Part shown: positions 12,023 through 23,271 of the stretch, piece by piece
Layout: the number at the start of each line of letters is the position of its first letter
Numbering within the stretch: the stretch's first letter is position 1
NCBI GenBank assembly: GCA_001600175.1
Contig: BCJC01000004.1
Coordinates: 1,488,001-1,552,000 of the forward strand
DNA: 64,000 nt
Source of the DNA: Erythrobasidium yunnanense
Lineage: Eukaryota; Basidiomycota; Cystobasidiomycetes; Erythrobasidiales; Erythrobasidiaceae
Direction of reading: 5' to 3'
Made by a program: the position numbers and the translations under genes
Notes under the pieces: model-generated
Database searches by the model: none
The model's input: only the letters and a program-made list of their open reading frames with translations
Told to the model about the DNA's origin: nothing

Positions 12023-12978
12023 ATACCAGGACCAGTGGCACAGAAAGGCTGCAAATACCGCCAAAAGCTGGCTGAAAAGTATTGTAGATGTCGTTACAAA
12101 AGAGACACCGAAAGCTTCAACAAAAAGAAAGCCTTGACTATGGCGGATCCGGCTTGTATGTCTTATACTATACATTACTATCAGGTCGAGCATATACATA
12201 AGCTGCAGAAGCTCGAAAGAAGTCGATACTTGAGGCGACACATACGCAACCTCGGATCAGCCACGTGACGGCTTTGGGCATTTGCCTGGAGCTATGCGTC
12301 TGGGGCGTATTCTATCAGTAGCTGAGCTCTGTAGGAGCACAGTAAGGTAGTCCGGACGGTGACCTGGAATACAAGCCGCGGATGCGAACCTACTTTGTGC
12401 CAGCACGATGCAGTGTGTACTGTGTACAGGGTGGATCGGAGGGCCCAGAAGGTTCTGTTTGAGTATCTACAGACTGTATGTCTTTTGTGTCGCCGACCTC
12501 AAAGCTGGCTGGGGACAGGGAGCTGGATCACGAGGTCTTGCGGGTTCGCTGTCTCGTTGTAGCATTAAGCATTACAGAGTCGGGATTGAGGCAGTGATTA
12601 GTATTGCGCATATACATCCTATATCTGTGCAAGAGGAGGCGATGCTGTGTATGGTTCCTAGGCCATATCTACTTGTATCGATGCTGGTGCCGGATGCCGG
12701 ACAGACAGCCTGAAGCGGGTCCTAATGGATTGTATAGCCAATAACAGAGAGGAGAAGAATGTCGAGAAGGATGTAACATTACGGGCGTTAGATTACAGAT
12801 GGACAATCCAGCGGGACCATGGGAGGTCATGGATAGGTATGTAGGATGGCATTGAGGGATAGTATAGGTAGATCTTGTGCATTTGGGAGTCATCATTCCT
12901 TGATTTCTTGCCTCAATTTTGACTTCGCTCTTTGCTCGTTGACCGGTTGTCTGATCCAAGAGAAGCACTTGACATGTC
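12023..12978. other. Intergenic region between divergent genes
   Basis: This 956-bp gap separates the starts of the leftward protease and the rightward universal-stress-domain gene. Short reading frames on both strands look like chance: they lack codon structure, known motifs and convincing splice partners. It probably holds both promoters. I see no RNA gene or repeat. Confidence 0.6.
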
Positions 12979-14499
12979 ATGGATCAGTCTGGCTCTACAC
13001 TCCCTCGCAGCTCAGCAATAGCGGCCATCGCAGCAGCGTCGCTCGCTCCAGCAGCGCCATCCATCCATCTTGCATCTGGATCCCATTATGCTGCAACTCC
13101 GACGTCTGCCGTCCCCCTCAAATCAGCCTTGAAACATCATGATCCAGCTTCGCAGGGAGATCCTGCTGCTACTGCTACTGCTCCTACTACTTCCTCGTCC
13201 TCATCTTCCACTACCCTACTGAACCCTCCCAATTCTGCGTCTGCGACCTCTCCATCTGCCTCGGCATCTCAGTTTACCGACTACGGCTTCGTACAGAGAG
13301 TCTCGTTCGATGCGACACTAGAAGCTGCTTCCAGATCCGGAGGAGGAGTAGGCAGCGAACTGGCATTGACCCTCATCGCAAGCACGCCAGGGTTCAAGCG
13401 AAGCTCGGAATCACGCACTTTCCTCGTCGCATGCGATCTCAATGCATACAGCATTAACGCTCTGCAATGGACAATGAGAGCACTGGTCGAGAACGGAGAT
13501 GAAGTGGTCGTGCTGCGGGTGTTTCCACAGAGTGCGGCGCCGGCAGCATCATCCTCAGCCATGGCTCAGTCGAACAGCAATTCTGGAGTAGCCGGAACGC
13601 CAGACGAGGAAGAATTCAATCCTCTGGGGGTCTCTTCGATCACGGAAACGGCAAAAGACGAAGCACATGCTCTCATAGCAAGCGTTATGGAGCAAAACTC
13701 GCAAGTCGTTCCACAGCGAGATATATCCGTCACCGTCGAGTTTGTCGTTGGCAAAGTATTCGCAACCATACATGCAATGATAGCAGTCTATCGCCCAGAC
13801 TCGCTCATCGTAGGCACAAAAGGCAAATCAGACAGTCTCTTCAACGCATTCATGGGAAGCGTATCCAAATGGGCTGTGGCGAATGCGACTATACCCACAA
13901 TTGTGGTGCGGACGCCAGATAGGATAAGGAAGACGAAAGTCAAGAGGGCACAGAGGCAGAGCTATAAAGGTCTCATCGGCGAAAGGATGTCGGCGGCCGA
14001 GAAGAAACAGCAGGAGATGGAGCTGTCGTCCACAGGTACAAATGAGAGTCAGAATGACCACTCGGATGAACAGGCGATAAAGCAAGCAGATATCGATGAA
14101 GGCAACGAGACAGAACCGGCCGCAAGAAAGTGAGTTCGCATTCGTTTGGGCCGCATATACTAGCTCGACTAACTTGTACTCCTCGAAAGAACCGGCATAC
14201 CGTTCACCAAGTCCTGGTCAGTCGATTCCAAGGCTAAGAAGTAAGGCTCCCTAAAATATTTCACTCTTATAAGTACGAGGCTAACTGGCTGTTTACAGGA
14301 CGGGAATACCGTTCGTCAAATCAGCATCGATGGACGAAAGAGGTGCTTCAGGATCCTCCACCTCCAAAGCGTAGGTCCGCCTTTGCTCTCTTTCGCCTCA
14401 TCTTATAGTCTATCCTACATACGCTGACGTTGAAATCAAAATATTTGAAACAGGTTGAAGAAATCGTTGAGGTTCATGAAGACAAACACTACATCCTAG
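12979..14499 (+). CDS. Universal stress protein (USP)-domain protein
   Basis: After a low-complexity Ser/Ala/Pro-rich N-terminus of about 145 residues comes a USP fold: RTFLVACDLNAYSINALQWT (first strand and helix), GDEVVVLRVFPQ, then VTVEFVVGKVFATIHAMI. The ATP-binding-type end is SLIVGTKGKSDSLFNAFMGS followed by ATIPTIVVR, which corresponds to G-x2-G-x9-G-(S/T). A Ser/Pro-rich insertion sits between strand 2 and the next helix, as in other fungal USP proteins. The large first exon ends near 14130. Three short exons then follow, joined in phase, and end at TAG 14499 with a basic tail (LKKSLRFMKTN). Two of these exons repeat the motif KTGIPF[TV]KS. The role is inferred from the family (nucleotide-binding, stress-related); no substrate can be read from the sequence. 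Confidence 0.85.
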
Positions 14500-15031
14500 A
14501 CATCTTCACACCTTGAAGGGACATCCGTTTCGACTTCCTGACGGACGCGTGCCCCAACGCAGCTCCGCTTAGTGATCACCGCTATAGGACTCCCCATACT
14601 CTGCTCCTCCGGAAGCACAGGCATCGAAATTAGTCTCTTCCGTGAATCTTGGTAACAATTCGCTTTTAGTTGATCAGTCCCATGTTGTTGTCGATATTAG
14701 CAGCCGCGATGTTGCGCAGTCGGTCCTCATACGAATCAACCCCTCCCTGCGCTTTCTGGCGAGTCATTTGGTCAGTCGCTGCCTTCGGAACCTCATAAGC
14801 GACAGACTGTGTGGGCATTGGCCAGAATCCCTAGCACACAACGCGTCGAGCATCTAATGTCCCATTACAAAGCATGAGGCTGAACGAGGACGAGCGATTG
14901 ATCGAACGAAAGGGTCTTACTACTTGGTAAAGGAAGCTACTTCTGCGGGTTGAACGATGTAATAGACGACAAGGAACAGTTACTGAATAATATCAAGCTA
15001 AACCTAGCTAGTTGTGGTGGAACGGAGAAAG
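14500..15031. other. Convergent 3' flanks
   Basis: 532 bp between the ends of the stress-protein gene and the septin gene. One open frame of 71 codons on the plus strand has no recognisable content. I see only likely 3' untranslated sequence. Confidence 0.6.
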
Positions 15032-16422
15032 CTAGTGCTGAGCTGGCTGCTGCTGCTGAGCTTGCTTGCTCGAGCTTTCTTTCAGCGCCATGAGCTGTCT
15101 TGATCTGAAAGCTTCGTAGTGAATGAGAGCAGTAGTCTCGATCAGATCCTGGAGGTGGGTTCTGAGGAAAACGTCGTGAAGTCAGTACGAAGCCTCCTTC
15201 AACATAGAAAGGATGGCAAGACGGACCTCGTCAAGAAGTTGCGAAGGTAGATGAAGTCGCAATGCTGCTCGTTTTCAACGTTGATGACGCCCCATTTCGT
15301 TTTGCGACCGCGGACAGGCTTGCCGTCAACCATCACGTTTCGCTCAGAGCCAATGACCGCGAAAGGCACCAGGGACTGGCAAGCAATATCAGCACGGGTC
15401 AAAAGTATCAGTAGGCGAGTATGAGTGGACTTACGCGTATGCTTCTGTTCAGATCCAGCTCGTCTGGGTCTTGATCCTCCATTTCGAACGGGTAGAATTG
15501 GAAGTTTGGGTTATTGGCCCTCTGCTGGTTTGTGATGTCTGCCAGCTCCGATCTGACTATAGCCTTGAATCTCTCCTTCTCGTCCAAAGTCATTCCATCG
15601 CTCTTTGCAATGACAGGTACGACATTTGCTACTTCTGCCAGCTTCTTCATAACGATGACGTCTATAGGCTTTAACGAGTGTCCTGAAGCTCTGATGAAGT
15701 ACAGCACGCAGTGAACGCGCGTGTCTTCGATATGACGGTCTCGGTTGGCCGTGAGTTCCTTTCGCAAGTAGGCCGAGTGCTGGTCCTTGATGTACTTCAG
15801 GATGGGATCCCAGCATTGATCGTTGTTGACTTGGTCGCCGTAGCCTGGCGTATCTGTGATGCATAGCTTGAGGCGCACGCCGTTCTCGGTGATGCCTGCA
15901 AGGAAACCGTCAGAACTCAATCAAACCCAGCTATGAATGTAACAATGCACTATGCCTGATAGTCTGGATCTCTGTAGTCTGCCTGACGGGCTCATCTACA
16001 TACTGCCTGCCTTTGCTGTCGAGGAGATGGGACGCGAAGAGGGTGTTTACGAGTGTACTCTTTCCGAGCCCGCTCTGTCCTACGACCATAACATTGAAGC
16101 TGAATCCTCGTTTGAGCAGTTTGTGCTCAATCTGGCGGGTAATCCTACATCAAGCACCAACATCAACGAACAGACCCCTTTGCCTTTCTTCGAGCGAGCC
16201 TGAACGAAGCCAGCTGGGATCAAGCTGATAGCTTCGCCGTTCGTTCGCGCATACTCACGAGTCGAATCCCACGTAGCCGTTCAAACGCACTTCTTGAGGG
16301 AGCCCAGCGCCATGACCTCCAGCAGGACCAGCTGCAGCTGCTGATGAGCCAGGCTGCGGCGACGGCGTGACAGGCAGCGATCCAGTTGCTGAGACTGGCG
16401 ACATGACATCGGGAGTAGCCAT
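15032..16422 (-). CDS. CDC10: Septin, Cdc10-type
   Basis: Septins are GTP-binding proteins that form filaments at the division site. Read right to left: an Ala/Gly/Pro-rich N-terminus (MATPDVMSPVSATGS), then LNGYVGFDSITRQIEHKLLK, where the short polybasic region is reduced as in Cdc10. The P-loop GQSGLGKSTLVNTLF, switch DTPGYGDQVNNDQCW, the septin-type IKDQHSAYLRKELTA, specificity motif AKSD and septin unique element VPFAVIGSERNVMVDGK with RKTKWGVINVEN all follow. There is no long C-terminal coiled coil; the protein ends in a short Gln/Ser-rich tail (SSSKQAQQQQPAQH). The lack of a coiled coil is the reason for calling it Cdc10-type. Four introns are inferred (near 16210-16258, 15904-15955, 15378-15435 and 15163-15228). 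Start 16422 is the first ATG. Confidence 0.92.
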
Positions 16423-16554
16423 GGTTTAGTGATGAGTGTCGAGGTGTCGGATGAGATACAACAATGAACCGCAAAAACGCGTACAAATAGATGCAGAATA
16501 GTTGCAAGTATGTCTATGCTATCTATGCTACAGAGATGCGAATGTATGCGCCTG

Positions 16555-17953
16555 TCACGCCAATGAACATGCTGGACTCAGCCCTCCGCGCTGAAAGTCT
16601 ACCGTACCCAGTATCACCAGCATGATCAACTGACCTGCTACCCAGCTTATGAACACATACCGATAACAAGCTGCTCGATCCAGCTTGCGAACTTCCATCA
16701 CGAACGTACTGACAGTAGTCAAACACCCGCAAAAGCCTTCATCCCAGCCTTGCAAGATCTTACACTGCAGTAAAGAGCGATTGCCCGTCCGTTGAAGCGC
16801 TAGTATACCAGCTAGTAAGGCTGTCCCGATCACATTGGCCAGAAGGGTTCCCCACGGAAATCGAGGATTGGTAGTGTTGAGCTTGGAGAGGTAGAAGCGG
16901 AGCCATGTCCCGAGGGGAGCGAAGATAAGCGAGAACATGACGATACCTCGCCATCGAGGAACATAGACTGTAACCAGAATGGCTGCTAGCCACATGAAAA
17001 CGAGGACTGCCAGGAAGACGAGCGAAAGTGCCTGTATCCTTCTATCTGACACAGGCAGAGCATCGTTCTTGATCTTGTTGCCCTTCTCTTTGTCAATAGG
17101 CCTCGCCAAATGTCCATTTTGGGTATGCCCATTACCGTCTGTGGGCACACGGCTTCCATCTTCCCGCTTGGACTGGATACTAGGCTTGTGAGGCATCATC
17201 CGTTGAAGAAGGGGCACAGGAAATAGATAAGGAGCGACATGCTTTCCGAAGAGAGCAGCTGCGATAGATGCGGCCAGGGTGATTATAGATTGGGTGAATC
17301 CGTCCATGAACTAGAGTCGCACTGTCATGAGCGCCGCTTCTGTTTATTGAGACAAATGCATGATACACACATTGTAAAAACCGCCGTGAGGGGCATAAGA
17401 CGAATCTATCTGGGCAAACCCCATGAATACGTCCGCCATCCACGTTGAAAAGCTCGTGATGGAGCCGCAGAGTCCGGTCGCCAGCCCGACATAGAGAGGT
17501 AGATATCTGTTCAGGTGAAGCTTCAGTAAATGGACACAACTTCGGCATCTCGCTTGACGTTGATCGAGCTTACAGCTTCTCCAGATCTGCCCTTCTTTGC
17601 GATACAGCACCCATGATGGCACATCCTACTACTTGCGCCCACAGTATAGAAAAGGTAGGCTGCCCGGAGTACGAAGATATGGCAATCAAGCCCAATCTGG
17701 CTAGCAGGCCCAAGAAAGAGAAGATTCCGAGCATGGACAGGACAGCGAGTTCGGATAAGACACCATGAAGACGTGAAGGAGTGACGGTGATGGGGTGCGC
17801 AGACTGTTCCAGCTGAAGCTCGGCGTCTGTTTCTCTTCCTGAAGCCAGGTTTCTCTCGCGGTCTTCCTCGGTCGCATCGTCTTCGCGAGCTATCCCATGT
17901 TCGTGTCGATGTTCCTGGTCATCTTGCTCGTGGTTGTCGCTGTTTTCCTGCAT
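16555..17953 (-). CDS. FEX1: Fluoride export protein (FEX), two fused CrcB domains
   Basis: FEX proteins export fluoride across the plasma membrane. Eukaryotic members are two CrcB (Fluc) domains fused in inverted orientation through a linker helix. The first exon (17570-17953) has an acidic, histidine-rich N-terminal tail followed by LGLLARLGLIAISSYSG and TILW-type helix starts. The second exon holds GLCGSITSFSTWMADVFMGF, the characteristic G-T/S-S-F-S-T pore stretch. The last exon has a long charged linker and then the second domain: PLGTWLRFYLSKLN, FPWGTLLANVIGTALLAGIL and GFCGCLTTVSTFVMEV, the second pore motif. Two introns are inferred, near 17506-17570 and 17309-17369. All key motifs are present in both halves. 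Start 17953 gives the whole protein; it lies only 82 bp from the start of the divergent lipase gene. Confidence 0.93.
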
Positions 17954-18035
17954 CTTTATACATGTTGTCCGATGACGAAGGCCGACAGCTTCTCATGCTT
18001 TTCGGCTTTTGTCTTTCTTTCTTGCACCAACTGAT
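17954..18035. promoter_or_regulatory. Probable shared promoter of FEX and the PAF-acetylhydrolase-like gene
   Basis: Only 82 bp separate the two divergent start codons, so the genes must share, or overlap in, their promoter and 5' leaders. The sequence has a short CT-rich run (TTTTGTCTTTCTTTCTTGC) just before the rightward start. No specific factor site is recognised. Confidence 0.5.
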
Positions 18036-19804
18036 ATGAGCGACAGCATTGATAGCGCACCTCCTCTGCGCAGCGTAGACACCATCCATGAACAATGCGG
18101 GCATGAACCTGAACGAGTCTCGACGCGGACCTCACCGCACAACCCATACTATACCGAACATGACCTCCCTACTGCTTCCACTAGCCATGCTGCACCAAGA
18201 ATCTCAACCGATGGCGATGCTGACCATACAGCTGGCCCGGTGTTGCGAACCCTGTCAAGACTCAGTCCATTTGGCGCGCTGCTGTCAAGAACGCTGCCCG
18301 AATACAGTGGGAAGCACAACGTCGGCGTATTCGACATCGAGGTCCCTGTCAGAGAGCCCAAGAACATTGGTAGCTTTGTTCTTAAGGACGTACCTGGTGC
18401 CGAGCCCGGCTTCAAGCTTGAAAGTAGGTAGTCGCAATATTCAGGCGCCTGCCTGCGTACCTGACCTCTTGCTTTACGCTAGCCGTCCTCTTCAGCGTAT
18501 TCTATCCCGCCGAAAAGGCGAAAGCGCTTGAACAGCGAGTAGTCTGGTTCCCTAAACTCAGTCAAACCATAAATGGGTTCCTGAAGATGGCAAGGCGGAC
18601 ATCCTGGATCTACAAAGCGATAGCATATCCTATAGCTGCTGCTGCTATACACGGCACAACCTTCCCATCAAGCCCAGAAGCACCATTGAAGAAGCCAAAG
18701 GAGGGAGATCAATGGCCTCTCATCATCTTCAGTCATGGCGTAGGCTGCTCTCGTCTGATGTACTCCTCATGGTGCGGCGAGATGGCAAGCAGGGGATACA
18801 TCGTATGTGCAGTCGAGCACAGGGACGGGTCTGGGCCGAGTAGTTCCATCAAGCTGCAAGATGGATCTGTCAGAGATCTAGAATTTGTCAATTGGGAAGA
18901 TGTGACATGGCCAATCTACTCGGACGCAGATCAACCTACGAACGATACGAGGCTGCGACATGATCAGTTGGCAATGCGTAAAGCGGAAATAGAAGAAATC
19001 GTCAAAGTCATGGAGGACATATCGACTGGAGTAGAGGTCGTGGAGACAAGTGTCAGATCACCTCATTTCGATTGGGAAAGATGGGGGCCAAAGTGGAATG
19101 CCCTGAACGTCAGGCGCCCTATCATGGCTGGACATAGCTTGGGCGGCTCAGTCGCGCTCCTAGCGGCCGCTGACAAGGAGAAGAACGACTTCCGAAGTGT
19201 TATTGCTTTCGATCCGGCAATACAGCGTGAGCGCTTTTCGAAGCTAATCACACCTAGATTGGCTAACGACTTTTGGTTTGCAGGTCTGGAACCTTGGACT
19301 GGTGAAATCCCTTGCCCGATGCTGTGTGTCAACAGCGAAGAATTTACCCTTTCCTCCGATTTCAAGCGCCTTCAAAGTCTCGCACAAACTGCACCCAATC
19401 CACCCATCTACAGTATAGGAGGCTCTACACATCCGTCTTTTAGCGATGTCTTCCTCATAGTACCTGGCTTCATCAACCGCTTGACTGGCTTGAAAGTGGA
19501 CGCCGATCAGATGTTGACGACGACTATTGAAATGACGATGGCTTTCCTTAGTGGAAAAGGTCCGTTGAAGGGTCAACAAGTCATCAACGAGTGGGAAGGG
19601 CCTATACCAGCGACTGGACCCCTAGGCGAACCTGGCGACGTCAACTGGCATCCCAATACAAGCAAGACTTCGCTTACTCCCGATGACGGAGAAGTCACAG
19701 AAGTTCGAGTCGATGCGACGTCGAGCAAGCTGTCGAAGACCGCTAGTCGGTTGACAAAGACTCCCAGCACCAACCCGGACGAGCTCATGGCGGATCATCA
19801 ATGA
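18036..19804 (+). CDS. PAF-acetylhydrolase-like lipase (group VII phospholipase A2 family)
   Basis: The family hydrolyses short or oxidised acyl groups at the sn-2 position of phospholipids such as platelet-activating factor. The catalytic serine lies in GHSLGGSVALLAAA at about 19130. The oxyanion/beta-strand region WPLIIFSHGVGCSRLMYSS is typical of the family (HG.G..R..YS). The histidine region is GGSTHPSFSDV, and a plausible acid is the D in VIAFDPA. A Ser/Thr-rich N-terminal tail of about 100 residues precedes it with no signal peptide, so an intracellular enzyme is likely. One intron is inferred at about 18422-18482. A second at 19227-19283 (57 nt, CTAAC branch) is in frame and free of stops; removing it joins DPAIQR directly to LEPWTGE, as the family expects. 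The start is the ATG at 18036. The yeast-type substrate is unknown. Confidence 0.87.
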
Positions 19805-20402
19805 CGGCCGTCGATGAATGCACACGCTTCCTCCGCCTTCTTATACAGAGCTGTCGCAGTCGCAGTCGATATTGTTGTGAAGAGTAAGGGTATGATGTCA
19901 ACAGATTACTCCGACCTGGGAGACCTCGTTTCTAGTTCAGACCTGCTGATGTTCTGACCTATCTCCGAGACTTGCAGCTGACAGCTTGGTACTATTGTGC
20001 TAGCTGCCTTTCATTGGCGGCTTCCGTCCCGAGGGTGCGAAAGATTTTCAGACTGCCTTTCAGAACGAGTCGGACGGCAAGCGGGAAGCATCTTCAAATT
20101 CGTACTTCAGCTTGTAACAGTAGCTGGAGCATGCATGCACTGGTAGTGGCGGCCCTACCATGTGCTATCCATACTCTCCGCGAGCTGGCACGCTGGCATC
20201 CGAAGCCAGAGCGAAGAGCGATCTTAATGCCCTTTGTGGTGGTGCCAGCTACAAAGGACTCGAGCAAGACATAAAAGCTGGTATTCGCGATCCTGCTGCT
20301 CTCCTCTGCTTCAACTCAACTCGAGGGCTTACATTCCGACAAGGCGTACCAAGTAACCGACTCGCCAAGACCCTCACCATCGAGACTATCATCTTCATCA
20401 TC
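19805..20402. other. Intergenic region before the small-protein cluster
   Basis: Nearly 600 bp with open frames of up to about 80 codons in front of the first cluster gene. One of them is in frame with copy A but lacks a family match, so I treat it as leader sequence. No repeat or RNA gene is visible. Confidence 0.5.
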
Positions 20403-20738
20403 ATGCCAAGCTCGTACAGCTCGACCAGCTCTGCTGAGGATCTGTCAGGCGCTGTAGTAAGATCTAAGTTTCTTGGTTGGCCTTTCGACCCCTTCGACTA
20501 TCCAAGGGGCCTTGGAGTGTATCGAGCGTACTTCTCAGTACAAGCCTCCAGCACATCCAAGATATACTTCTATTTGGAGATGAGAGGTGCGGCCATCACA
20601 GACCTTAGAAGAGCAGGCGTTAAGGTCAGGATTGAGTCTGGAAAAATCTTCGTAGTAGACCTAGCAAGAAAGAGATACAATGGTCCCTTCATCACCAACC
20701 GCGACCATGTTGAGAGGCAGACACTGAGGCAGGCTTGA
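20403..20738 (+). CDS. Tandem small-protein family, copy A
   Basis: A 111-residue protein of unknown function and the first of four related genes in a row. Key stretch: VVRSKFLGW, then GLGVYRAYFSVQ, then IYFYLEMRGAAITDLRRAG. Copies B and D share [VI][VR]KG/RAT[FY]IG, LG[VI]YRAYF and FY[IM]EM[RK]xxAIxxxR at matching spacing. The N-terminus carries about 17 extra Ser/Thr-rich residues (MPSSYSSTSSAED). It has no signal peptide, transmembrane segment or cysteine pattern. Alternating hydrophobic residues suggest a mainly beta fold with one helix; that is inference. The ATG at 20403 follows a CATCATC leader; upstream frames exist without homology. The last 30 residues are poorly conserved. I know of no family with this signature. 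Confidence 0.65.
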   Translation: MPSSYSSTSSAEDLSGAVVRSKFLGWPFDPFDYPRGLGVYRAYFSVQASSTSKIYFYLEMRGAAITDLRRAGVKVRIESGKIFVVDLARKRYNGPFITNRDHVERQTLRQA

Positions 20739-21454
20739 CGAGGGCATCTCACGAACCGGACGGAACTTGACGTACAAGCGGAGGAAGAACATGGTATCAG
20801 CTGCAGGAGTAAGAGGTAGCAGTAATCAATATTATGCTCATTCTCATATGCGTTAGTCTCGCACATCACCCTTCATCCTTTACTCTTTCCTTACAGTACC
20901 GATTCTGCGTGCCACCTGCGAGTTGCGAGGCCACCACTTGCCTTCGCTCAGATCTAATCACGCATAGTTTCAATTCAAATCCATACTCCTCGAATGTGCG
21001 GCCAGTCACAAGTACTTCCGCGAACTATGGCGAGTGTTCCGCGATATTACCGCCATCTACTCCCTCTACGGTAAGGCGACTTCAGCGAGCACGAGGTGTT
21101 CGTCAACACCCCTTGTCTCTTCACTGCCGACCAAGGGTGTTAGAGGTACCTTGGAAGCCTCATCAAGGTGCCGAAAAGACCAGCTGGAAAGTGATGCAAC
21201 ATTCTGCTATGGCTCCATGCCTCCAGAACGATCGCTTCTTCAGCACGCTAGCTCATAGCGAGGCCTCCTACGTCCCTTTGGTTGCAGCAGCACAAAGGCA
21301 CGACTCCTCTGCACCGCTCAGTCGATATACCGGGTTTTAAAAGACGTAAGTTCGACATCCGCTCTTGCTGCTGGACATCGTTCTACCAGACTCGAGAGAT
21401 TCGGCATCGAAGCCATCAGCCGCAGCAGTCAAAGTCGCCTCACCTGCCAGCAAG
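20739..21454. other. Spacer between copies A and B
   Basis: 716 bp with overlapping open frames in all frames (the longest about 168 codons from 20834). None resembles the family core or any domain I know. A spliced upstream exon for copy B cannot be excluded, but no clear splice pair leads into its ATG. Confidence 0.45.
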
Positions 21455-21748
21455 ATGTCTTATGTTCGAGCCACCTTTATTGGACGTGCAAGGTATCTCG
21501 AAAGATACGAGCAGGACCTTGGCATTTATCGAGCCTACTTCGAAATACAATGGTCCCAAAGACGGGTGACTTTCTTCTATATGGAGATGAGGGCGAAAGC
21601 CATCAGAGATGTCCGCTCAATCGGAGATGAGGTCTCGATGTTCGTGGATCGTCATGGTTACCTTCATTTGGCAGAGAAAGGCATCAGCGCATATGCACCT
21701 CAGGTTTTCGAAGAACACGATTTACCTGATCTCAAGAGGACATGGTAA
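21455..21748 (+). CDS. Tandem small-protein family, copy B
   Basis: A 97-residue member starting MSYVRATFIGRARYLERYEQ, followed by DLGIYRAYFEIQ and VTFFYMEMRAKAIRDVRSIG. It is closest to copy D: both have YIGR/FIGR, a YERxEQ helix and end in a tryptophan (KRTW, QREW). The shared core of about 55 residues shows conserved Gly, Tyr, Arg, Phe and Glu positions while the C-terminal part has diverged. That is the pattern of an old or fast-evolving duplication rather than a recent one. No signal peptide or membrane segment is visible. The frame is open upstream of the ATG without homology, so this ATG is chosen because it starts just before the conserved block, as in copy D. Confidence 0.65.
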   Translation: MSYVRATFIGRARYLERYEQDLGIYRAYFEIQWSQRRVTFFYMEMRAKAIRDVRSIGDEVSMFVDRHGYLHLAEKGISAYAPQVFEEHDLPDLKRTW

Positions 21749-22227
21749 GCAAGAGTAAGCGTAACCTGGAGCGACTGCCAATAGGACATTTACGGACGCG
21801 TCACGTACAGAGTCAGCTTCACCAATAGCTTCTCCAGCGTTGTATTGGACAATAGCAACACATCCACCCTCTGTCATCTGCTGGTCATAAAGTCGATATT
21901 GATCGGCACGCTAGAGCAGCATCACCATAAGCTGAAGTTTCGGACCGTTTCCTTTCGATGTAAGGAATTTGACCTTTGAGTGAGCGTCCTTTGTACGGGG
22001 TGCTATTCAAGGGACACAGCTATGATCGCCAAGAAGGCATAAAGAGAGAGTCCATAGCTGGCTCCTTGTCTTTGCTTTGTTGCATACACCTGCATCAGCA
22101 ACAATTGAGAAAGCGATTTCAGCGATCGATTGCCAGGTACGCTTTGCATGCAAGCACATGCAGGCGACCAGGGACACTGGACATCCCTGACGAGCCATGC
22201 AGATATCGTCAACATCCGACTTGCATT
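21749..22227. other. Spacer between copies B and C
   Basis: 479 bp. Nothing is recognised: no long frame with family resemblance, no repeat and no RNA gene. Confidence 0.5.
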
Positions 22228-22524
22228 ATGGTTTTGAAGGCCAAATACCTCGCTCAAGGCGATCGCCCTCGTTTTACAGAGCCCGGGGCCATTGGCGAGT
22301 ACAGGACGTACTTCGAGACGAAGCTCGATGGAAGATACATTTACCTGTACAGGTGATTGACGGGCTTCGCCTGTGACGAATGGAAACGCAAGGCAGGTCC
22401 AAGCCCAGAGGTGGTAGTCGAGTTTGACAGCTGTGATAGGATCAAGTCTGAAGGCTTCACCGAGATCAATTTCGAAGATTTACCAAAACCATTGCGAACG
22501 CAACTCAGACGGGGAAGGCGATAG
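22228..22524 (+). pseudogene. Tandem small-protein family, copy C, interrupted
   Basis: The first 42 codons are MVLKAKYLAQGDRPRFTEPG, then AIGEYRTYFETK and GRYIYLYR. They line up with the family core [VL][KR]xx[FY][LI], G.YR.YF and YFY. An in-frame TGA follows where the other copies have the Glu of FY.EM. The same frame then stays open for 55 more codons and keeps weak resemblance to copy D (EVVVEFDSC against ADVEFDFG), ending at TAG 22524. The total of 98 codons plus stop equals the length of intact members. I read this as a gene silenced by one nonsense change with little further decay. A short expressed product of 42 residues is possible. I tried GT...AG introns across the stop; none restores the frame that matches copy D. 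Confidence 0.55.
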
Positions 22525-23271
22525 GGTAGCTTCGCCCCTCTGGATCAGACCCAGTGGAGGAAGGAGAAGGAGACGCGCAGAGAGGTGGCCCCTCGGAATG
22601 CAGAACGAGTAAGAGCTTTAGTCAGTATTTTTTTTCAATAGCATAAGGACACTAAGCTTATCGTTCAATTATTGCTAGGGGAATCTGCTTGCACGATTTT
22701 TTGCGATGATGACGAGCAGGCTTTAGGCTGTAGCCTTGCGTACGGGTTATGACGATGCTTAGATTTGAGAGGCTTTGAAATGCGATGTCGAGTAGGACTA
22801 ACGCTCCGAATCGTCTTCGCCAAAGGTTCCTGTCGTTCTGGAGAGGCAGATCGTGACGCCTTGATCGTGGTTTGCCAAAATGATCAGTCCTACAGAAAAG
22901 AAAAGAGATCACTTGGTATAGTATGCATTTACAGCATTCGTATAACTTGAAGCGGACCCGTGGCGGTTTCCCAGAATGAGCTGAGTATTCTATGGATGTG
23001 CTGGATGCCCGATAGAGTGGTGGACTTGAGTCGTACTGCTCTTCACCTGGAATGGAAGACCCTATGCACCCTACGCTCGTACATCTGTGTATGTCCTACA
23101 AACAGCACAGCCATTACCGCGGACAGGGTGTGAGAGACTTCAGATTCAACCATGTTGGCTTTGCTTCGGTCAGTACGTGTTTGGAGTCGAACCTCAACCG
23201 GCCCGATTCGCTACCTCTGCATTCACCGACACCAATCAATCTAAAACAGCGTCCTCAGCCAGCTTAGCGAG
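22525..23271. other. Spacer between copies C and D
   Basis: 747 bp. A run of T residues lies at about 22627-22635. Open frames upstream of copy D (from 23052 and 23087) have no family match. No RNA gene or mobile element is seen. Confidence 0.5.

Noticed and set aside
22354-22356. TGA in copy C as a selenocysteine or programmed read-through codon
   Set aside because: Fungi of this kind are not known to use selenocysteine, the intact copies have Glu there, and no structured element is seen. A plain nonsense change is simpler.
23170-23215. GGTTCGACTCC on the minus strand as a tRNA B box
   Set aside because: The flanking bases do not form a T-arm stem, and no A box or acceptor stem lies at the right distance.
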